Below are positions 6,183 through 14,647 of a stretch of DNA of 42,018 nt, piece by piece. Position 1 is the first letter of the stretch; each line of letters starts with the position of its first letter. A program made the position numbers and the translations under genes. The notes below the pieces were generated by a model that was given only the letters and a program-made list of their open reading frames with translations, was not told where the DNA came from and ran no database searches. Source of the stretch: Cytophagia bacterium (GTDB lineage Bacteria > Bacteroidota > Bacteroidia > Cytophagales > Spirosomataceae); contig REAB01000114.1 of NCBI GenBank assembly GCA_004293645.1, positions 1-42,018 on the forward strand, given 5' to 3'.

Positions 6183-9100
6183 CTACATTTTACCTCGTAA
6201 AAACTCCGCCGTGTAGTTGCCGTCATTTAATTTCACCATGTCTTCGGGCGTGCCTGCAAACGTAATGTAACCGCCTGCGTCGCCGCCTTCGGGGCCGAGG
6301 TCAATGACCCAATCGGCGCATTTAATGATTTCTACGTTGTGTTCAATCACAATCACGGTATCGCCCTGATTTACGAGTGCGTTGAGGGCTTTGAGTAGTT
6401 TTTGAATGTCGTGAAAGTGCAAGCCCGTGGTGGGTTCGTCAAAAATAAAGAGCGATTTGCCCTGATTGGGGTTCGATTTACTCAAAAAGAAGGCCAGTTT
6501 TACCCGCTGGGCCTCCCCGCCCGACAGCGTGTTGGACGACTGCCCCATTTTGACATAACCCAACCCTACGTCTTGCAATGGCTTTAATTTTTCGACCAAT
6601 TTGGGCTCTTGGTTTTCAAAAAACGCGATGGCTTCCGAAATGCTCATGCCTAAAATATCGGCGATGTTGATGGCGCGTCCGTCGGGGTGGTTGTAGGTTA
6701 CGTCCAATATTTCTTGCTTAAATCGCTTGCCGCCGCAGGCCTCGCAAGTGAGGTAAATATCGGCCATAAACTGCATTTCGATTTTGATAAACCCTTCGCC
6801 CTGGCAGGTTTCGCAGCGCCCACCTTCTACATTGAACGAAAAAACCGACGGTTTGTAGCCCCGCGCTTTGGCCAAGGGCTGCTCGCTCATCATCTGCCTA
6901 ATGTAGTCGTAGGCTTTGATGTAGGTAACAGGATTTGAGCGCGACGACTTACCGATGGGGTTTTGGTCCACCATTTCGATGGCATCAATGCGGTCAAAAC
7001 TACCCAAAATTTCAGAAAACTTGCCCACTTCTTCGCTGTGTTCGCCTTTTTGGCGGGATAGTGCGGGGTACAAAACCTTGCGAATGAGCGTGGACTTACC
7101 CGAGCCCGACACACCCGTTACGACCGTGAGCGTACCCAACGGAAACCGTACATTTACGTCCTTTAAATTGTTTTCGCGCGCGCCATTTAACTCAATAAAA
7201 TGCGTAGCCCGCCGCCTGAACGTTGGAACAAGAATCGTGTCTTGGCCAGTTAAAAAGGCCAGCGTATGCGAAGCCCCCCCCGCCCGCGCGGCGTACCATC
7301 CCGATGGGGGGGCTGTTTTGTTAGCTCCCCCATCGGGGGCGGGGGGGGCTGTTTTGTTAGCTCCCCCACCGGGGGCGGGGGGGGCTGTTTGCCACACCAA
7401 CTGCCCGCCCAGAATACCCGCATCGGGGCCAATGTCAATGATTTGGTCGGCGGCGCGCATTACTTCTTCTTCGTGTTCTACCACAATCACGGAGTTGCCC
7501 ATGTCGCGCAGCGATTCGAGCACCCCCACCAAGCGGCGCGTGTCGCGCGGGTGTAGGCCAATGCTGGGCTCGTCTAAAATATACATCGAGCCCACCAACG
7601 CACTGCCCAACGATGTAGCCAACTTAATGCGCTGAAACTCACCACCCGACAAGCTACTTGTTAGCCGATTGAGGCTCAAATAGCCCAGCCCCACGCGCTC
7701 CATAAAATCCAGCCGACTTTCTATTTCTACCAAAATTCGTTTGGCAATACTGTATTGATAATCAGGTAGTTCGAGGTTTTGAAAAAAAGTAAGTGCCTCA
7801 GAAATAGGCATCAAAACAAGGTCGGTGATGGAAAGCCCAAGCCCCCCAACCCCCAGAGGGGAAGTTAAAACTGTCCCCCCTCCTGTTTTTAGGAGGGGGT
7901 TAGGGGGGGCTAATTTCACAAAACTCGCGTCTTTTCGCAACCGCGATCCACGGCAATCAGGGCAGACGGTACGGCCACGGTAGCGCGACAGCATGACGCG
8001 GTATTGTACCTTAAAAGTTTGGCTTTCTAAGTATTCAAAAAATGCGTCTAATCCTTGAAACTGTTGATTACCAGTCCAGAGTAATTGTTTTTGGGCTTCG
8101 GTTAGGTCTTTGTAAGGCCGATGAATGGGGAAATCGAACCGAATGCCATTGCGAAGCAGCGGTGCGAGCCATTCTTGCATTTTGTCGGTGCGCCAAGGGG
8201 CAATTGCGCCTTCAAAAACAGACAGGTTTTTGTCAGGAAATACCAAGTCGGAGTCAATGCCCAGCACTTTACCAAAGCCTTCGCAGCGTTTACAAGCTCC
8301 GTAAGGGTTGTTGAAACTGAACAAATTGACGCTGGGTTCTTCAAATTTGAGGCCGTCGAGTTCAAACTTATCGGAGAATTCTCTTCTTTTTAAGTCGTGA
8401 GTCGTGAGTCGTGGGTTCTGAGTAGGCGAATTTACTATTTCGATGATACACGCGCCGTCGCCTTCAAAAAAAGCGGTTTGTATGGAGTCCGAAAGTCGAA
8501 AAAGATTGTCTTCGTCGTGGTGCTGAACGCTGGCGCGGTCAATTAATATGGTATATGGTGTATGGTGTACGGTATATGGTGTATTTTCTAATTCATCTTC
8601 TATAAATGTCACTTCTCCGTCTTTTACTATTCTGGTATAACCCTTTGACAGCAAGATTTTTAGCTCGTCTTCTAATGTTCTGCCATCGCGCACCAAAAGC
8701 GGTGCTAAAACCATGACGCGCGTGCCTTCTTCGAAACCGTAGATGTAGTTGGTTACGTCGTTTACGGTGTCTTTGCGAACGGGTAAACCTGAAATGGGTG
8801 AGTAGGTAACGCCCACCCGCGCGAAGAGCAGTTTGAGATAGTCGTAAATTTCGGTGCTGGTGCCTACCGTTGAGCGTGGATTGCGGGTGTTTACCTTTTG
8901 CTCAATGGCAATGGCGGGCGAAATGCCCTTGATGTAGTCCACGTCGGGTTTTTCCATGCGGCCTAAAAACTGCCGCGCGTAGCTGCTCAAACTTTCAACG
9001 TACATGCGCTGCCCTTCGGCAAAAAGTGTGTCGAAAGCCAACGAACTTTTACCGCTGCCGCTCACGCCCGTAACTACCACGAGCTTGTTGCGGGGAATGG

Positions 9101-9218
9101 CCACGTCAATATTTTTGAGGTTGTTGGCGCGTGCGCCCTTGATGATAATATACTTTTTGGGGTCTAACTGGTCGAAGTCGGTGGCGGAGTTTTCTGCCAA
9201 ATTTTCCGTTGAATTCAT
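6183..9218 (-). CDS. uvrA: Excinuclease ABC subunit A (UvrA) with in-frame repeat insertions
   Basis: 1011 residues against about 940 for the family. UvrA loads UvrB at bulky DNA lesions in nucleotide excision repair. It has two ABC ATPase halves: Walker A GVSGSGKSS (51-59) and GVSGSGKST (about 702-710), signatures LSGGEFQRI (about 523) and LSGGEAQRV (about 896), and zinc-finger cysteines CKRCEGFG/VCPDCRGSR and CETCQGEG/CEACGGKR. The extra length comes from repeat-derived segments: heptamer repeats near residues 213-225 and 266-275, a 75-bp G/C-rich palindrome coding for about residues 436-460, and two tandem 12-residue units (GGANKTAPPAPD type) near 612-635. All keep the frame and avoid the ATPase and zinc motifs, so the protein is probably functional. 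A TAACTTTG box lies upstream at 9238-9245. Confidence 0.97.
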   Translation of the reverse strand: MNSTENLAENSATDFDQLDPKKYIIIKGARANNLKNIDVAIPRNKLVVVTGVSGSGKSSLAFDTLFAEGQRMYVESLSSYARQFLGRMEKPDVDYIKGISPAIAIEQKVNTRNPRSTVGTSTEIYDYLKLLFARVGVTYSPISGLPVRKDTVNDVTNYIYGFEEGTRVMVLAPLLVRDGRTLEDELKILLSKGYTRIVKDGEVTFIEDELENTPYTVHHTPYTILIDRASVQHHDEDNLFRLSDSIQTAFFEGDGACIIEIVNSPTQNPRLTTHDLKRREFSDKFELDGLKFEEPSVNLFSFNNPYGACKRCEGFGKVLGIDSDLVFPDKNLSVFEGAIAPWRTDKMQEWLAPLLRNGIRFDFPIHRPYKDLTEAQKQLLWTGNQQFQGLDAFFEYLESQTFKVQYRVMLSRYRGRTVCPDCRGSRLRKDASFVKLAPPNPLLKTGGGTVLTSPLGVGGLGLSITDLVLMPISEALTFFQNLELPDYQYSIAKRILVEIESRLDFMERVGLGYLSLNRLTSSLSGGEFQRIKLATSLGSALVGSMYILDEPSIGLHPRDTRRLVGVLESLRDMGNSVIVVEHEEEVMRAADQIIDIGPDAGILGGQLVWQTAPPAPGGGANKTAPPAPDGGANKTAPPSGWYAARAGGASHTLAFLTGQDTILVPTFRRRATHFIELNGARENNLKDVNVRFPLGTLTVVTGVSGSGKSTLIRKVLYPALSRQKGEHSEEVGKFSEILGSFDRIDAIEMVDQNPIGKSSRSNPVTYIKAYDYIRQMMSEQPLAKARGYKPSVFSFNVEGGRCETCQGEGFIKIEMQFMADIYLTCEACGGKRFKQEILDVTYNHPDGRAINIADILGMSISEAIAFFENQEPKLVEKLKPLQDVGLGYVKMGQSSNTLSGGEAQRVKLAFFLSKSNPNQGKSLFIFDEPTTGLHFHDIQKLLKALNALVNQGDTVIVIEHNVEIIKCADWVIDLGPEGGDAGGYITFAGTPEDMVKLNDGNYTAEFLRGKM
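7313..7384 (-). repeat. Two tandem 36-bp units inside uvrA
   Basis: Units 7313-7348 and 7349-7384 differ at one base (CATC versus CACC) and encode 12 residues each (APPAPDGGANKT type). Partial units flank them (about 7271-7312 and 7385-7391). The core CCCCCATCGGGGG is close to the CCCCCGATGGGGG at 12426-12438, so the same family occurs between sbcC and sbcD. Confidence 0.85.
7839..7911 (-). repeat. G/C-rich nested palindrome inserted in uvrA
   Basis: The left arm (about 7839-7854, AAGCCCCCCAACCCCC) pairs with the right arm 7895-7911, and an inner CCCCCTCCTG...AGGAGGGGG pairs within it. It is read through in frame as residues rich in Pro, Gly and Leu. Such elements are normally intergenic in Bacteroidota. 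Confidence 0.75.
8394..8421 (-). repeat. Heptamer repeat GTCGTGA inside uvrA
   Basis: GTCGTGA, GTCGTGA, GTCGTGG and GTTCTGA in direct succession (plus-strand sequence). A copy-number change of one would shift the uvrA frame by seven bases. Confidence 0.8.
8546..8580 (-). repeat. Heptamer repeat (A/G)TATGGT inside uvrA
   Basis: Five consecutive heptamers (ATATGGT, ATATGGT, GTATGGT, GTACGGT, ATATGGT), followed by a degraded sixth. On the minus strand they encode TPYTVHHTPYT-like residues in uvrA. Confidence 0.8.
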
Positions 9219-9237
9219 GCTTTTTGTGCTTAAAAAG

Positions 9238-9245
9238 CAAAGTTA
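9238..9245 (-). promoter_or_regulatory. -7 promoter element of uvrA
   Basis: The minus strand reads TAACTTTG, a TAnnTTTG match 20 bases upstream of the uvrA ATG. It suggests uvrA has its own promoter although it follows sbcC on the same strand with a 149-base gap. Confidence 0.5.
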
Positions 9246-9367
9246 CAAAAACTGAAACGGTTAGCCTAACCCCGATTTTAATAAACGGTAAAGTAGCGGT
9301 TACAACCAGCCCACGCCCGTTTTATTGGGGCATTATTTTTAGCCTAAATCGTTTTGAAGGCGAGTTT

Positions 9368-12300
9368 TTACCCCACCACTTCCATTGTACTAAACCCGTT
9401 GGCATCTTTTTTGAGGCGTACTTGGGTACTGATGCGCTCTTTTAGCAGCTCTACGTGCGAAATAATGCCAATGGTTTTGTTGCTTTCGGCTTGGAGTTTT
9501 TCGAGTGTGTTCAGGGCCATGTCGAGCGTGTCGGGGTCGAGCGTGCCGAAGCCTTCGTCAATAAACAAACTTTCGATTTTTACGTTTTGCGAGGCCAAAT
9601 CCGACAACGCCAACGCCAACGCCAAACTCAGCGTAAAGGTTTCGCCACCCGACAGCGTATTGACCGCCCGCAGTGAGTTGCCCTGGTAGGTGTCCATCAC
9701 AAACAAACTATCGGTGTCGTCTTTGGGTTTGTCCAGAATGTAGCGGTCGGAGAGATTTTTGAGGCGGCGGTTGGCCAGTCCAATGAGGTTGCTCAACGTA
9801 AGATTTTGGGCAAAAGTGCTAAATTTGTTGCCCGTTGAGTCGCCAATGTATTCGTTGAGCAGCTGCCACTTGTGGCGTTGTTGGCGCAGGTCTTTGAGCG
9901 TAGCCTCCAAGTCCGCAAATCGTTCGCGTTGTTGGGTATCGTTTTTGAGTTGGGCGGCAATGGTACTGGTTTCGCGCAGCCAACTGTTTCGGAGTTGCTC
10001 CTGGTTCTTTGCGTTTTCCAATACGGTTTCTTTTGCCTCCGTCGTTTGGCGCATTGGCTGGGTTTCAGTCAGTTGCAAAGTCCACGTCTTTTGATTGGTT
10101 TCTATTTCTTGCGCTCTGTCTTCCAGTACTTTACGGGCTTTTTTGAGTTGCTCTACGTCGGCTGAGGTTAACAAATATTGCGCGGCGATTTTAGTATCTT
10201 CGATGCCTTTTTGTTGGAGTTCGGCGGTTAGTTTTTGGCTAAACAAGCGCAAATCTTCGGTGGCCTCGACCGTTATTTTCTGCACTTCGGCTTGCTGTTC
10301 GCGGTTGAGGCGGAGCGTCGTTTGGGCGTTCGAGAACGCCTCGCGCAGGTCTTGCGCGTCTTTGCGCACGTTGCGGCCTGCGTAGCGTTGCAGTTTGGCT
10401 TGTTCTTTTTGCTGTTTTTGCTGGCGTAGTTTCAACAATGTTTCATAATCTTCCAAAAGGCGTTTTACGGTGCTGTCCAAATCTTTGGCTTGTTGCCAAC
10501 GCCTGATTTGCTCGCGGCCAATTTTCAGATTTTCTTGCTCGGTTCTGACCTGTTCGAGTTTGATTTCGGCGGGCAGCTCTAATTCAACCAACCATTTTTT
10601 GGCGGTATCGTCGGCTTGGCGGTAGTCGTCGCGGAGTTTTAGCAGGTCTTTTTCGGCTTGTTCAATGAGCCCTTTGGCTTTGCTCAGTTGGCCGTTCAAA
10701 TTGGTCAATTGTTTGTCGGTTTCTTTTTTTTGTTTTTCCAAAATGTCCAATTCCAACTGCACGCCCCGCAGCGCATTGTCGTACTGGTGCACGTAAGGAT
10801 GATGCACCGACCCGCACAACGGGCACTCTTCGTTGGCTTTTAGTTGCGCTCGGAGGTCTTCGAGGTTAAATTTTTGTTGCTCTTTTTCTTTCTTATTTCG
10901 CAGTTCAACTATTTGTTTTTCAAGCACTTGTGCATTTTTTGTATATTCTTCAAAAACAGGTTGCTGCGTTTTTGCAAATTCTTGATTTTGGGCAAGCGTA
11001 GTTTTGGTTTCTTTGCCGCGTTCGGCCAGTCTGTCGCGTTCGGTCAATTTAGCCCCCAGCTCAATGAGCGACGAGTCGCGCACGGCCATTTTATCCAATT
11101 CTTTTTCTGCCGTAAAATCTGCCGCAAAAAGCGCAAGTTCGGGCTGAATGTCGGCGCGTTTTTGGGTCAGCAGTTGGTGGGTTTCGTCCAATTTATCAAC
11201 GGCCAAACCGCGTACCCACAGGTTGGTGGCCTGCGTAATTTCTTGCTTAATATTTTGAAAAACGGGCCGGATTTCAGCGTTGATCGTTTCAATTTCGGTT
11301 TCGAGAGCCCATATTTTCTCCTCAAAATCGCTGAGTTCTTCCAGCAAGTGGGCTTCGTCGGTGGCGTGGCCAATCAACGTCCTAATTTTGCCCACGGTGC
11401 TTTCGATGGCCGTTTGCTGCGTTTGTGCTTGCCCACCGAGGCTCTCGAAGTTTTTTTGATTGGTGGCAAGTTGCTTTTGTTTTTCTTCCAATTTTACCAA
11501 CTCACCCGCCCATTCGCTCACCAGCTCGTGTCGTTGCAAACGCTCATTTTGGGCCACAAAAGCCGTTTTTTGTACCGTTAATGCCTCTCTTTCTTTGGCC
11601 AAACGCGCCAATTGGCCTTCTATTTGTTCTTGTTTTTCGAGCGTAGTTTGTTCTTGTTGCCAAAATTTAAAGCCTTTTTCGGCTTGTTGGTATTGGCTTT
11701 CGGCCTCTTTGTTTTTGGTTTGGAGTTCTTCCATTTGCTCGGCGGTGAGCAAGGCCACGGCTTTGAGTTGGTCTTCTTTGAGTTTGAGTTGCTCGCCAAA
11801 TTCTTTGTTTTTCAAAAAAGCCGCCTCGCCCAATTTTCGGTAAATATGCGACCCCGTCAGTTGCTCCAGTAGCTTGCCACGGTCGTTTTGGTTGGCTTTC
11901 AGAAACTCGGCAAAACTGCCCTGCGCCAAAATAATGGACCTCACAAACTGCTCATAATTTAAGCCAATTATTTCCTCATTTTTCTTCGGAAAATCGTTTA
12001 ACTTCTTCACATCCAGCAGGTTTCCCGATGGCAATTCGGCAATTTCCATGCTGTAATTGTTCCATTTATTGTTGCGGTTGCGCGAAATACTCCACCGCGA
12101 GCGGTACTGTTTGCCTTTTACTTCGTATTCTACTTCGGCGTACGCTTCGGCTTTGGGTTCTTCGGCGGCGCGGAGATTTACAACTGAGCCCAGCTTTTCG
12201 ATGTCGGTTTTAGATACGTTGCCAAAACGCGGCACTTCGTTGTAGAGTGCCAACGTAATAACATCGAGCAGCGTGGACTTGCCCGCGCCCGTGGGGCCCG

Positions 12301-12409
12301 AAATAATAAAAAGTCCCGATGCCGCCAACGGGTCAATCATAAAATCCAGCGGTTCGTGTTCGCCGTAAAACGAATTGATATTTTTGAAACGTAATTTTAG
12401 TATTTTCAT
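9368..12409 (-). CDS. sbcC: Nuclease subunit SbcC (Rad50-like ATPase)
   Basis: 1013 residues. SbcC is the ATPase/clamp of the SbcCD (Mre11-Rad50-type) complex, which opens hairpins and blocked DNA ends. The N terminus has FIISGPTGAGKSTLLDVITL (Walker A). Two long coiled-coil arms rich in Glu/Gln/Lys follow, separated near residue 530 by the zinc-hook motif CPLCGSVHH. The C-terminal ATPase half has the signature LSGGETFTLSLALALALSDL and Walker B SLFIDEGFGTLD. Length and order match the family. It lies 52 bases downstream of sbcD on the same strand; the small gap contains a CCCCCGATGGGGG palindrome (12426-12438). Palindrome-cleaving SbcCD beside palindromic repeats is noted but not taken as functional evidence. 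Confidence 0.96.
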   Translation of the reverse strand: MKILKLRFKNINSFYGEHEPLDFMIDPLAASGLFIISGPTGAGKSTLLDVITLALYNEVPRFGNVSKTDIEKLGSVVNLRAAEEPKAEAYAEVEYEVKGKQYRSRWSISRNRNNKWNNYSMEIAELPSGNLLDVKKLNDFPKKNEEIIGLNYEQFVRSIILAQGSFAEFLKANQNDRGKLLEQLTGSHIYRKLGEAAFLKNKEFGEQLKLKEDQLKAVALLTAEQMEELQTKNKEAESQYQQAEKGFKFWQQEQTTLEKQEQIEGQLARLAKEREALTVQKTAFVAQNERLQRHELVSEWAGELVKLEEKQKQLATNQKNFESLGGQAQTQQTAIESTVGKIRTLIGHATDEAHLLEELSDFEEKIWALETEIETINAEIRPVFQNIKQEITQATNLWVRGLAVDKLDETHQLLTQKRADIQPELALFAADFTAEKELDKMAVRDSSLIELGAKLTERDRLAERGKETKTTLAQNQEFAKTQQPVFEEYTKNAQVLEKQIVELRNKKEKEQQKFNLEDLRAQLKANEECPLCGSVHHPYVHQYDNALRGVQLELDILEKQKKETDKQLTNLNGQLSKAKGLIEQAEKDLLKLRDDYRQADDTAKKWLVELELPAEIKLEQVRTEQENLKIGREQIRRWQQAKDLDSTVKRLLEDYETLLKLRQQKQQKEQAKLQRYAGRNVRKDAQDLREAFSNAQTTLRLNREQQAEVQKITVEATEDLRLFSQKLTAELQQKGIEDTKIAAQYLLTSADVEQLKKARKVLEDRAQEIETNQKTWTLQLTETQPMRQTTEAKETVLENAKNQEQLRNSWLRETSTIAAQLKNDTQQRERFADLEATLKDLRQQRHKWQLLNEYIGDSTGNKFSTFAQNLTLSNLIGLANRRLKNLSDRYILDKPKDDTDSLFVMDTYQGNSLRAVNTLSGGETFTLSLALALALSDLASQNVKIESLFIDEGFGTLDPDTLDMALNTLEKLQAESNKTIGIISHVELLKERISTQVRLKKDANGFSTMEVVG

Positions 12410-12461
12410 AAGGCCAGCCCCCTTACCCCCGATGGGGGAATTTTTTATTTTACATTATTCA

Positions 12462-13676
12462 TTAATTACTTTCTTGTACTTCTTGCAGCAACTCCCCGAA
12501 GGCTTCGAGCAAGGTTTGGCGGGTAGCTTCGTCGAGGTCTTCGGCCAAGAGGCGTTTTTCAAAAACTTCGGTTTCGGCCAAATCTTGAATGGCCGTACCA
12601 ATCACAAACAGCTCATCGGCCCCGCGCAGGCGGTTTGAATAGGCAATCCGGGGGGAGATTATTTTAAACGGCGACTGGGCAAATTCTTGCTTTAATAACT
12701 CGAAATTTAGTTCTATTTGTGGGTCGGAATTGGGTTCTTCCACCCGCACTTCTACCAACGCTTCGAGCGGCGCGGTGGGCGCGTAAGCCTGCAAATCAGC
12801 CCAAACTTCGTCTAAACTACCCTTAAAACTCCGCAATTCTCGAAATTTTGGCACGGGCAACGGCGTTATTTGGGTAATTTTGTCGTTTTCCAAAGTCAAT
12901 TCCAACACCAACTTGGCATCTTCGCGCTCGCTGAAACTGAGCATAATGGGCGAGCCGCAGTAGCGCGTAAAGTCGGAGTTGCCGATGCGTTGCGGGCGGT
13001 GAATGTGGCCCAGGGCGGTGTAATCAAAACCTGCTGGAAAATGCTCGGACGAAAACGCCGCCTCGCCCCCCACCACGTGAATTTCGCGCTCGCTCTCCGA
13101 CACCGTAGCCCCGTTTACGTACAAATGCCCCATCGCAATCGAAGGCAAATTTTTAAATTGCTCGTGTTTCAAATCGGCCAATGCTTGGTAATGCTGCCGA
13201 ATGCCCTGCCGCACCAACGCCACGCGCTCGTCGTAGCCCTGACCCGAAGCCGATCGCCGCAGGTCTATCTCGCGCAAATAAGGCACTGCCCCCACCACCA
13301 ACTCACCGCGCGGCGTTTGGACGTGAATCAGCTCGTCGGACAGGTCGTTGCTGATGCAGCCCACCACTTTTACGTCCAAAAAACGCAGCAATTCGCGCGG
13401 GGCGTTCAGCACGCCAGGCGAGTCGTGGTTGCCGCCCGTTACAATAACTTGGCAGCCCGTGCCAATGAGTTGTTTCAGGAAGCCATAATATTGCGCCAAC
13501 GAAGCATTAGAAGGATTGGCAGTATCGAAAACATCGCCCGAAACCAGCAGCAGGTCTATTTGTCGTTCTTGAATAAGTGCCGCGAGCCAGTCCAAAAAAA
13601 GCGCGTGGTCGTCGTCGAGGCCGTAGCGGTGGAGTTGTTTGCCAATGTGCCAGTCGGCGGTATGGAGTATTTTCAT
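12462..13676 (-). CDS. sbcD: Exonuclease subunit SbcD (Mre11-like metallophosphoesterase)
   Basis: 404 residues. This is the nuclease subunit of SbcCD. Metallophosphoesterase motifs are in order: ILHTADWHIGKQLH (I), LLVSGDVFDTANPS (II), VTGGNHDSPG (III), MGHLYVNG (IV) and TALGHIHRPQ (V), which together carry the Asp/His/Asn ligands of the two-metal site. A C-terminal capping region (about 270-404) follows, as usual. Its start overlaps the stop of the 85-residue upstream gene by 4 bases, and sbcC follows downstream, so the three are probably co-transcribed. Confidence 0.96.
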   Translation of the reverse strand: MKILHTADWHIGKQLHRYGLDDDHALFLDWLAALIQERQIDLLLVSGDVFDTANPSNASLAQYYGFLKQLIGTGCQVIVTGGNHDSPGVLNAPRELLRFLDVKVVGCISNDLSDELIHVQTPRGELVVGAVPYLREIDLRRSASGQGYDERVALVRQGIRQHYQALADLKHEQFKNLPSIAMGHLYVNGATVSESEREIHVVGGEAAFSSEHFPAGFDYTALGHIHRPQRIGNSDFTRYCGSPIMLSFSEREDAKLVLELTLENDKITQITPLPVPKFRELRSFKGSLDEVWADLQAYAPTAPLEALVEVRVEEPNSDPQIELNFELLKQEFAQSPFKIISPRIAYSNRLRGADELFVIGTAIQDLAETEVFEKRLLAEDLDEATRQTLLEAFGELLQEVQESN

Positions 13677-13930
13677 GGAAGGGGGTTGCCGTCTCTCGAT
13701 TTAAGTTCTGCTTTCATTTTGTTGATGTTATTGATGTTCAACAATAAAATTGGCAACAGCGCAATTGGAGTGATTAAGCCTACACTGAGACCTTCTTGCA
13801 CATAATTATAGATTTTTATACAAAACAACACAAACAACGCACCACCGAGCAAGCCTGCGACAAACGTAGTAGTTTTGATATTTTTTTTGAGTGTCTCATC
13901 ACTCATTTTGGCGTACGAATTTTCTTTCAC
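13673..13930 (-). CDS. Small two-helix membrane protein of unknown function
   Basis: 85 residues. A charged N terminus (about 1-20) is followed by hydrophobic segments at about 23-43 and 51-66 and a charged tail (INKMKAELKSRD). The pattern matches small uncharacterised membrane proteins of Bacteroidota; I know of no function. Its stop overlaps the sbcD start by 4 bases, which argues that it is a real, translated gene, and it heads the sbcDC unit. Confidence 0.7.
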   Translation of the reverse strand: MKENSYAKMSDETLKKNIKTTTFVAGLLGGALFVLFCIKIYNYVQEGLSVGLITPIALLPILLLNINNINKMKAELKSRDGNPLP

Positions 13931-13975
13931 GATTTTGGTTTTTTAAGATATTAAGTGCTTGTGCAAAATTAGGCG

Positions 13976-13995
13976 CGGGGCCGCCCGTGCGGTAC
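13976..13995 (-). repeat. Short hairpin repeat, copy 3 (inverted)
   Basis: CGGGGCCGCCCGTGCGGTAC, the exact reverse complement of 441-460. It lies just upstream of the small membrane protein gene and abuts the 15-bp inverted repeat at 14000-14064. Confidence 0.75.
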
Positions 13996-14647
13996 TATTA
14001 TTGGTGGCACGACTGATTTGATACGCTGAATAAAAGCATCTTAAGTAATAGTCGTGCCACCAATTAAATATGCAAACGTAGGTCTTATCAAAGAAAAAGT
14101 CAAAAACTTTAATTACATTTTGTACCTACCCAGACACCCAAGTTATTGACAGCCCCCTTATTTTTTGCAAGAAAAATTGGCATCCTTCACGGAAATAAAA
14201 AATAGGCATTTTAAATCATTGACATTCAATTGTTTACAAGTCAAAGTGTCAACTACTTTTTAATGGTTATGAAGGTTCAACCGCCAATTTAGGTGTTTTG
14301 TGCATTATACTAAAATCACACCCGACATTGGTTGAAAATGACAAAAAAGTAACCCAATTTTGAGAAAATTGCACCAAGCAGTCGTTTATTTACACAAACA
14401 TTTGATTCGGGTTGTTTCTGGCGAGCGCATGGACAAGATTGAGCACTTTGGAAGAAAAACAGGAGAAAAAACTCAAAATCTTAAATTTTAAACAATGGCC
14501 CAACGGCGCTTTCAATGACGTTATTGAACGCCATTTTGGGGTAAAAATACGACCAATGGTTTCCTGTAATTTGGCTGTATCGGCAAGTTGCGCTATATTT
14601 AGCCGACCATTACAACACCCACCCGTTTTTAACCACTACCATTAGAT
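13996..14647 (+). other. Gene-poor intergenic region
   Basis: 652 AT-rich bases between the repair block and the alpha-E gene. It contains a 15-bp perfect inverted repeat near its left edge, and no open frame with recognisable content. A 77-codon frame from a TTG at 14412 reaches 14645, two bases before the alpha-E start; its middle (ILNFKQWPNGAFNDVIERHF) looks faintly protein-like, but I cannot support it as a gene. The circularly permuted ATP-grasp gene that often precedes alpha-E is not here. Confidence 0.6.
14000..14064. repeat. 15-bp inverted repeat with 35-base loop
   Basis: ATTGGTGGCACGACT (14000-14014) and AGTCGTGCCACCAAT (14050-14064) are perfect reverse complements. No T-run follows, so it is unlikely to be a terminator; a small mobile or palindromic element is more likely. 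Confidence 0.75.

Noticed and set aside
14412-14645. 77-codon frame starting with TTG just before the alpha-E gene
   Set aside because: Composition is only weakly protein-like, the start is poor, and no family is recognised; described within the intergenic region instead.
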